A stretch of 64,000 nucleotides of DNA from Flavobacterium stagni (lineage in GTDB: Bacteria; Bacteroidota; Bacteroidia; Flavobacteriales; Flavobacteriaceae), in assembly GCF_004122105.1 (NCBI RefSeq), contig NZ_SBKN01000007.1, positions 62,001-126,000 of the forward strand, written 5' to 3'. The notes beneath the pieces are model-generated. The model did not search any database, was not told the origin of the DNA, and saw nothing but the letters and a program-made list of their open reading frames with translations. Both the position numbers and the translations under genes were made by a program. Below, one piece after another: positions 58,990 to 64,000 of the stretch. Position 1 is the first letter of the stretch. Every line of letters starts with the position of its first letter.

Positions 58990-59379
58990 TCATGCAGGTA
59001 TTTCTTCAACCAATATAATTGTTCCTTTGCTATCAAAGTAGGTGCATGTCATAGCCTCAAAACAAACAGCCCATTTTTCAACTCCAGCGTGGGCACAATC
59101 CAAGCAGAATTGCGGATAATCGGTTTTGCCTAGTTGGTGGGCTCGTAAATCGGTTTCAAATTGTACTTTGTCTGATGTTGGCGCAACAGCAATGGGTTCA
59201 TATTTTGCTGGTGCCGAAGTTTTATAGTCATTGGCGCCATAGTAATCGATATGACCATCGGATACGAAGGCTTCATAATAAGTTACCCCTAGTTGTTTTA
59301 TTTCTGCAATGAATTTGGGGAAATCGGCGCCTGATTTTACTTTGCTATGTGCTTCTTTGATTTGTGCAATAGTAAACAT
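58990..59379 (-). CDS. DUF1398 (YbcV-like) protein
   Basis: The 129-residue protein fits DUF1398: IKEAHSKVKSGADFPKFIAEIKQLGV, YYEAFVSDGHIDYYG, and AHAGVEKWAVCFEAMTCTYFD at the C-terminus. The fold is small and soluble; function is unknown. It lies between the YdeI-like gene and an AraC regulator, on the same strand but with separate gaps. Confidence 0.88.
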   Translation of the reverse strand: MFTIAQIKEAHSKVKSGADFPKFIAEIKQLGVTYYEAFVSDGHIDYYGANDYKTSAPAKYEPIAVAPTSDKVQFETDLRAHQLGKTDYPQFCLDCAHAGVEKWAVCFEAMTCTYFDSKGTIILVEEIPA

Positions 59380-59453
59380 ATTTTAAATTTTTACGATTAA
59401 TAATAGGGCAAAGTTGTGGTATATATTTACCTTGTCATTGTAAAAAATCGTTT

Positions 59454-60221
59454 TTATTTACTATTGTTTTTAAATTGCTCAGGTGTGTCACCTGTAAAAC
59501 GTTTGAAATCTTTGATAAAATGGGCTTGGTCAAAGAAATGATTCTCAAAGCAGATATCGGTCAGGCTTTTTTCAGAATCTAGACTGTTTAAAACCGTATT
59601 AAAGCGCACAATTGAGGCAAATTTTTTAGGTGAAGTCCCCACCATTTTTCGGAATCTTTTTTCAAACGGACTTTGACTGATGCCTAAATGTTGAATTAAT
59701 TCTTGGATACGAATTGCTCCTTTGGAAGCATAGATTTGTCGAACGGCTTCTACTATTAATCGGTCGGTTACCACTTGTTTGAGTTGGTTTTTAAAGAACT
59801 GATCAACATGACGAATACGTTGGGAGTCGGCAAAACAGTTGCTCAACTTTTCCTCCAATTCTTCCACTTGCCTGCGATCAAACAGCAATTCTAGGCCAAC
59901 ACTTTGATTAAACAATTCGTGAGCAGGTGTCGAACAAAAATGGGTAAATCCGATTTCAGTAAAATACACCAAAACAGTACCCGTATTTTCTGCATTTTGA
60001 AATTCTAAAAACGAATCAGTAATTCCAGTGACTCCACTAGAGTGCAAAGGAATAGACCCATTAGGTGTAATTTTTATTAATTTTCCCAAATATTGAAAAC
60101 CAATCACCAAACCCTGTGAGGGGAAAACTTTATAAATTTGGGGTGTAATGTTTTCCGCTATGATGTAATGACTTATGTAGTTTCGCAACAATTCGGAAGG
60201 GAGATGTTGTTCAAACTTCAT
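59454..60221 (-). CDS. AraC family transcriptional regulator
   Basis: The 255-residue protein has an N-terminal sensor region that begins FEQHLPSELLRNYISHYIIAE (DUF6597-like) and a C-terminal AraC DNA-binding domain (about 155-255) with two helix-turn-helix units: IQELIQHLGISQSPFEKRFRK and the signature SLTDICFENHFFDQAHFIKDFKRFTGDTPEQF. It starts ten bases after the sodC stop on the same strand, so it may be co-transcribed with sodC. The ligand is unknown. Confidence 0.9.
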   Translation of the reverse strand: MKFEQHLPSELLRNYISHYIIAENITPQIYKVFPSQGLVIGFQYLGKLIKITPNGSIPLHSSGVTGITDSFLEFQNAENTGTVLVYFTEIGFTHFCSTPAHELFNQSVGLELLFDRRQVEELEEKLSNCFADSQRIRHVDQFFKNQLKQVVTDRLIVEAVRQIYASKGAIRIQELIQHLGISQSPFEKRFRKMVGTSPKKFASIVRFNTVLNSLDSEKSLTDICFENHFFDQAHFIKDFKRFTGDTPEQFKNNSK

Positions 60222-60230
60222 TCGGACAAT

Positions 60231-60752
60231 TTACTTTATAATTCCGGCACAAGCTACGCGACCGCCTGCATTTCCTGTGGGTTGAGTCACAAAATCATCG
60301 GCTTTGTCGTGAACAATCAAACCTTTGTTCAAAACATCTTTATTGGGATCAGCACAACCAATGCACCACTGATCGGTAGAAAAAGTTACCGTTGCTTCTC
60401 CTTTGTCATTCGCTGTAAAATTGCCAATATCGCCTTTATGGTGTTCGGCATCGCCCCATTTTCCGTGTTTCACATGCGTCGGATTCCAATGTCCACCCGC
60501 TGATGTTGCATCACCCGCAGAACAATCGGCTTTTTCATGAATATGAATCGCATGCACGCCTGGTTTGAGACCGGTGATTTTTGCTTCCAAAGTAACTACT
60601 CCTTTTTTCTCCGTAAACGTAGCGGTACCGTTCACCTGACTGTTACTCTTGGGTTCGAGGGTAATTTTCACACTGTTTTCGGGGGTGTTGACTGACTTAC
60701 AAGCGACGATAATTGCGGTTAGTAGCGCTGCGGTAAGAATTACTTTTTTCAT
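60231..60752 (-). CDS. sodC: Cu/Zn superoxide dismutase, lipoprotein
   Basis: Starting at the ATG at 60752 the protein has 173 residues and a lipobox (LTAIIVAC18). Copper ligands H70 and H72 (HAIHIHE), bridging H88 (GGHWNP), zinc ligands H96, H105 and D108 (HHKGDIGN) and copper ligand H148 (LIVHDKADD) are all present, as are C77 and C168 for the disulfide. It removes superoxide in the periplasm. A short insert with CIGC (130-133) lies before LIVHDKADD and adds two cysteines not usual in the core fold. A -7 box lies 15 bases upstream. Confidence 0.93.
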   Translation of the reverse strand: MKKVILTAALLTAIIVACKSVNTPENSVKITLEPKSNSQVNGTATFTEKKGVVTLEAKITGLKPGVHAIHIHEKADCSAGDATSAGGHWNPTHVKHGKWGDAEHHKGDIGNFTANDKGEATVTFSTDQWCIGCADPNKDVLNKGLIVHDKADDFVTQPTGNAGGRVACAGIIK

Positions 60753-60767
60753 ACGAATCATTTTTAC

Positions 60768-60775
60768 CAAAGATA
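60768..60775 (-). promoter_or_regulatory. -7 promoter box for sodC
   Basis: TATCTTTG on the minus strand, exact match to TAnnTTTG, 15 bases before the ATG at 60752; this also supports that start. Confidence 0.6.
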
Positions 60776-60810
60776 CAGTTTTCTAATTTTTCCTATTCTA
60801 AAAATTCGGT

Positions 60811-60846
60811 TAAAAAGAAAACCGTCCTCCTAAGAAGACGGTTTTC
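60811..60846 (-). terminator. Intrinsic terminator of the acyl-CoA dehydrogenase unit
   Basis: Stem gaaaaccgtc / gacggttttc with a 10-base loop; the minus strand continues with a T run. Confidence 0.88.
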
Positions 60847-60869
60847 AAACAATTAAACGTAACTAAAAA

Positions 60870-62660
60870 TTAGAAACAATAGCCATTTTCTGCAATGAGT
60901 TTTTCCGCAATAGTTTCGCGTAAAGCCACTACATTAGGCATATTGGTATATTTGGTAAAACGGCGTAAGCCCATTAACATCATGCGTTGTTCATCGCCTT
61001 CAGCAAATGAAATAATGCCTTCTTTTCCTTTGGTGTACACTGTGTCAACGGCATTGTATAAATACAATTGGGCCATGGCAATTTGCTCTTTACAACTTTC
61101 CGCACCATTTTTCTTTGCCATTTTTTCTACACGTAAAACAGTACTTTCCGACATATAGATTTCGATTAACATATCCGAAGCTGCCATCAACAATTGTTGG
61201 TGTTTTTCTAAATCCGGACCATATTTTTGAACAGCCGCACCCGCCACCATCAAAAAGGCTTTTTTCAATTTGCCAATAATTTCCTTTTCTTCACTAAACA
61301 ATTCTGAATAATCAGGGGTGTCAAACGATGGAATGCCCATTAATTCTTCTTGCACTTTCATGGCAGGTGTAATCAAATCCACATGACCTTTCATGGCTTT
61401 TTTGATTAACATGCCCACTGAAAGCATGCGGTTAATTTCGTTGGTTCCCTCGTAAATACGGGCAATACGGGCATCACGCCAAGCACTTTCCATCGGTGTG
61501 TCTTCTGAGAAGCCCATCCCGCCATAGACTTGGATACCTTCGTCAGCACAATTTTGGGCATCTTCGGAAACGGCTACTTTAAGAATCGAACATTCAATTG
61601 CAAATTCTTCTACGCCTTTTAATTCGGCTTCTTGATGTGTAGCACCTTCGCTTTCGCGAATGGCAATACGGTTTTGGATGTCATGCGCTGCGCGATACGT
61701 CGCACTTTCTCCCGCAAAGGCAGAAGTCGCCATGTTGGCTAACTTTTGACGAATCGCTCCAAAGGAAGCAATCGGAACATTGAACTGGAAACGTTCGTTG
61801 GCATACCCTACCGCATTATTAGCCAAACGACGTTGTGCATCCAAACAAGCAGCTGCCAATTTGATACGACCCACATTCAAGGCATTCATGGCGATTTTGA
61901 ATCCTTCGCCACGACCGGCCAACATGTTTTCAACGGGCACTAAGGTCTCGTTGAAAAATACCTGACGGGTAGAGGAGGAGCGAATCCCTAATTTGTGTTC
62001 TTCTTCTCCTAACGAAATTCCGTTATTCGGGTCGTTTTCTACAATAAATCCAGTGATGTTTTTGTCGTCTTCAATGCGTGCAAACACGATGAAAAGGGAG
62101 CAAAATCCGGCATTGGAAATCCACATTTTTTGACCTGTAATTTTGTAATGCTTACCATCTGCTGTTAATTCCGCTTTGGTTTTTCCAGAATTCGCATCGG
62201 AACCAGCACCCGGTTCGGTCAAACAATACGCACCAAACCATTCGCCAGAAGCCAATTTTGGCACATACTTTTTCTTTTGTTCGTCAGTTCCATACAAGGT
62301 AATCGGCATCGTACCAATTCCGGTATGCGCACCAAAAGCAGTAGAAAACGAACCGGTCGCTCCTGAGATGTAGTCACATACCAAACAGGTATCAACAAAT
62401 CCCATTCCGAGTCCGCCGTATTCCGCTGGAACCGCCACACTCAAAAAGCCCATTTCTCCCGCTTTGCGCATCACTTCTTCGGTGAAAGCATAGTCTTTTT
62501 GTTCGAAGCGAACTTTATTCGCCCAAATTTCTTTGTCTACGAATTCTTTTACAGAATCACGCATCATTACTTGTTCATCTGAAAAATCTTCCGGCGTAAA
62601 GATGTTTTCACAAAGGGTTTCTTTTACGAGGAATTGGCCGCCTCTTGTAATATCTGCCAT
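60870..62660 (-). CDS. Acyl-CoA dehydrogenase
   Basis: The 596-residue protein carries the family pattern: SVAVPAEYGGLGMGFVDT, AYCLTEPGAGSDANSGKT for FAD and substrate, WISNAGFC, VFFNETLVPVENMLAGRGEGFKIAMNALNVGR, QVYGGMGFSEDTPMESAWRDARIARIYEGTNEI with the catalytic Glu. An extra C-terminal helical part (about 420-596) makes it longer than the short-chain enzymes and like the 600-residue Bacteroidota type. It catalyses the first step of fatty acid beta-oxidation. A thiolase gene lies upstream in the same direction. Confidence 0.93.
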   Translation of the reverse strand: MADITRGGQFLVKETLCENIFTPEDFSDEQVMMRDSVKEFVDKEIWANKVRFEQKDYAFTEEVMRKAGEMGFLSVAVPAEYGGLGMGFVDTCLVCDYISGATGSFSTAFGAHTGIGTMPITLYGTDEQKKKYVPKLASGEWFGAYCLTEPGAGSDANSGKTKAELTADGKHYKITGQKMWISNAGFCSLFIVFARIEDDKNITGFIVENDPNNGISLGEEEHKLGIRSSSTRQVFFNETLVPVENMLAGRGEGFKIAMNALNVGRIKLAAACLDAQRRLANNAVGYANERFQFNVPIASFGAIRQKLANMATSAFAGESATYRAAHDIQNRIAIRESEGATHQEAELKGVEEFAIECSILKVAVSEDAQNCADEGIQVYGGMGFSEDTPMESAWRDARIARIYEGTNEINRMLSVGMLIKKAMKGHVDLITPAMKVQEELMGIPSFDTPDYSELFSEEKEIIGKLKKAFLMVAGAAVQKYGPDLEKHQQLLMAASDMLIEIYMSESTVLRVEKMAKKNGAESCKEQIAMAQLYLYNAVDTVYTKGKEGIISFAEGDEQRMMLMGLRRFTKYTNMPNVVALRETIAEKLIAENGYCF

Positions 62661-62698
62661 GATATGATTTTTATATTTTAAATTCTATATTTTAAATT

Positions 62699-63055
62699 TT
62701 AAGTTTTGGACTCCGATTGTATACTTGTTTTGACAATCTTTGTCAGAATATTTATTATATGTTCTATTTCTTCAAGTGGTTGACTCACATTTAATTTTGA
62801 AATTTTAGATTCATGAATTAAACGCAACCAGTACTTAGTTTCTCTAGCTTCTTTAGCTGCAATACTGATTTTACTTATAAAATCTCTTTTTGATTGTGCA
62901 GCAATAGCTTCTTCAACATTGGCTCCAATGCTCGTTCCTGAACGAATGATTTGTTTTGACAGAATAAATTCATTTTCTTTTTTTAATTCTAAAAACAAAT
63001 CAATCATTAACAAAGCAAAGGAAAAGGTCTTTGTGGCGATTAAATTTTCTTTCAT
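62699..63055 (-). CDS. Four-helix bundle protein of the 23S rRNA intervening-sequence family
   Basis: The 118-residue protein has the signature SKQIIRSGTSIGANVEEAIAAQSKRDFISKISIAAKEARETKYWLRLI of the IVP/four-helix bundle family. These proteins were first seen encoded in 23S rRNA inserts but often stand alone in Bacteroidota, with unknown function. It sits between the thiolase and acyl-CoA dehydrogenase genes on the same strand, bordered by A/T-rich words, and looks inserted into a beta-oxidation operon. Confidence 0.9.
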   Translation of the reverse strand: MKENLIATKTFSFALLMIDLFLELKKENEFILSKQIIRSGTSIGANVEEAIAAQSKRDFISKISIAAKEARETKYWLRLIHESKISKLNVSQPLEEIEHIINILTKIVKTSIQSESKT

Positions 63056-63106
63056 GGCTTGATTTCATTTATATATGGCTTACATTCAAAATTTATAATT
63101 CAAAAT

Positions 63107-64000
63107 TTACAACAACTCATAGATTCCCGCTGCGCCTTGTCCCGTTCCTACACACATCGAAACAATACCGTATTTACTGCCGCGTTGTTTCATTTCGTCA
63201 AAGAGTTGGACCGAAAGTTTGGCGCCGGTACAACCCAGTGGGTGACCCAAAGCAATCGCACCACCGTTGACATTCACGATTTCTGGATTGATGTCCAATT
63301 CGCGTATTACCGCTAAAGATTGGGAGGCAAAAGCTTCGTTTAATTCAATCAGGTCGATGTCTTTTAATTGCAATCCTGCTTGTTGTAAGGCTTTCGGAAT
63401 CGCTTTCACCGGACCGATACCCATAATTCGGGGTTCGACCCCTGCTGCCGCATAACTCACCATGCGAGCGATAGGCTCTAGGTTGAGTTCTTTCACCAAG
63501 GCTTCGCTCATAATCATCACAAAAGCAGCACCATCACTCATTTGAGAAGCATTACCTGCGGTTACACTTCCGTCTGCGGCAAATACAGGACGTAATTTGG
63601 CCAACGCTTCAAGATTGGTATCGGCTCTCGGACCTTCATCCTGAGTTACCGTATAATTTTTGGTTTCTTTTTTACCTGCTTCGTTGATAAAAGTATGTTC
63701 AACGGTAATGGGCACAATTTGATTGGCAAAACGACCTTCTTGTTGGGCTTTGATCGCTTTTTGGTGCGAAGCATACGCAAAAGCATCTTGGTCTTCGCGG
63801 GAAACGTTGAACTGCTTCGCTACGGCTTCAGCGGTGAGTCCCATGCCCCAGTAATAATCTTCATGTCCAGCAGCTGCCACTTTGTAATCGGGAGTAGGTT
63901 TGTACCCGCCCATCGGAATGTAGCTCATGCTTTCAGCACCACCCGCGATGATACAGTCGGCCATGCCACTCTGAATTTTGGCTACCGCCATACTAATGGT
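63107..64000 (-). CDS. Acetyl-CoA acyltransferase (thiolase), 5' end outside window
   Basis: The reading frame is open to the right window edge, so the N-terminal third with the acylated cysteine is missing. The visible 297 codons include AKIQSGMADCIIAGGAESMS, KLRPVFAADGSVTAGNASQMSDGAA, IELNEAFASQSLAVIREL, NVNGGAIALGHPLGCTGAKL with the catalytic His, and MCVGTGQGAAGI with the second catalytic Cys. It cleaves 3-oxoacyl-CoA in beta-oxidation and pairs with the acyl-CoA dehydrogenase downstream. Confidence 0.95.
   Translation of the reverse strand, partial: TISMAVAKIQSGMADCIIAGGAESMSYIPMGGYKPTPDYKVAAAGHEDYYWGMGLTAEAVAKQFNVSREDQDAFAYASHQKAIKAQQEGRFANQIVPITVEHTFINEAGKKETKNYTVTQDEGPRADTNLEALAKLRPVFAADGSVTAGNASQMSDGAAFVMIMSEALVKELNLEPIARMVSYAAAGVEPRIMGIGPVKAIPKALQQAGLQLKDIDLIELNEAFASQSLAVIRELDINPEIVNVNGGAIALGHPLGCTGAKLSVQLFDEMKQRGSKYGIVSMCVGTGQGAAGIYELL

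Overview
The window looks like a chromosomal segment of a Bacteroidota bacterium, most likely a Flavobacteriaceae member close to Flavobacterium. The evidence is a giant SprB-repeat adhesin with a gliding-motility type C-terminal domain followed by a PorP/SprF gene, a second adhesin with a type A type IX secretion tail, many -7 boxes of the Bacteroidota form TAnnTTTG, weak or absent Shine-Dalgarno sequences, and lineage-typical genes (DUF4920, DKNYY, DUF2809, LETM1-related, HEAT/GT2/YaiO operon). No rRNA, tRNA or CRISPR array was recognised.

Layout. 1-3.8 kb: minus-strand operon (HEAT-repeat membrane protein, processive GT2 glycosyltransferase, YaiO-like outer-membrane barrel) that probably makes or exports a surface glycan. 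4.1-7.6 kb: glmM, DUF2809 protein, S41 peptidase lipoprotein. 7.6-10.5 kb: VOC and double-SRPBCC genes embedded between two copies of a ~380 bp intergenic repeat with a 29 bp inverted repeat at its core. 10.5-12.8 kb: TPR lipoprotein histidine kinase and an unusual response regulator, flanked by an identical 19 bp direct repeat. 13.1-19.9 kb: strikingly AT-rich seven-gene, same-strand cluster of membrane proteins: two DUF4407 paralogues, a membrane-tethered transglutaminase-fold protein, a four-helix membrane protein, a homologue of pentameric ligand-gated ion channels, and two small proteins. This is the best candidate for an undescribed system. 20-23.3 kb: orphan HsdR-N-like nuclease, GYF_2 protein, secreted DNase I-fold nuclease and small exported proteins.

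23.4-31 kb: 2215-residue adhesin plus its SprF-like partner. 31-32.4 kb: a RAYT (REP-associated tyrosine transposase) gene flanked on both sides by its probable REP palindromes. 32.4-39.3 kb: LytTR response regulator and propeller-type histidine kinase, divergent from a LamG/FN3/Ig type IX-secreted protein. 39.4-41.2 kb: cold-adaptation-like group (small basic protein, RhlE helicase, RRM protein). 41.5-48.8 kb: SelO, a class V aminotransferase and several exported proteins of unknown function. 49-52 kb: ilvE, DUF4920, class II cytochrome c-like lipoprotein, mnmD. 52.1-54.3 kb: two small paralogues, then divergent oxyR and dps. 54.4-58.3 kb: SulP anion transporter and beta-carbonic anhydrase (probable bicarbonate uptake), then a convergent LETM1-related gene. 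58.3-64 kb: YdeI-like, DUF1398, AraC regulator, sodC, acyl-CoA dehydrogenase, four-helix bundle protein and a thiolase cut by the window end (beta-oxidation).

Many intergenic gaps carry small repeats: a degenerate 8 bp family seen at six loci, often touching stop codons, 7 bp and 5 bp tandem repeats, A/T-rich word repeats, and the REP and 29 bp inverted-repeat families. All calls are from reading the sequence and translations; no database search or structure prediction was run.
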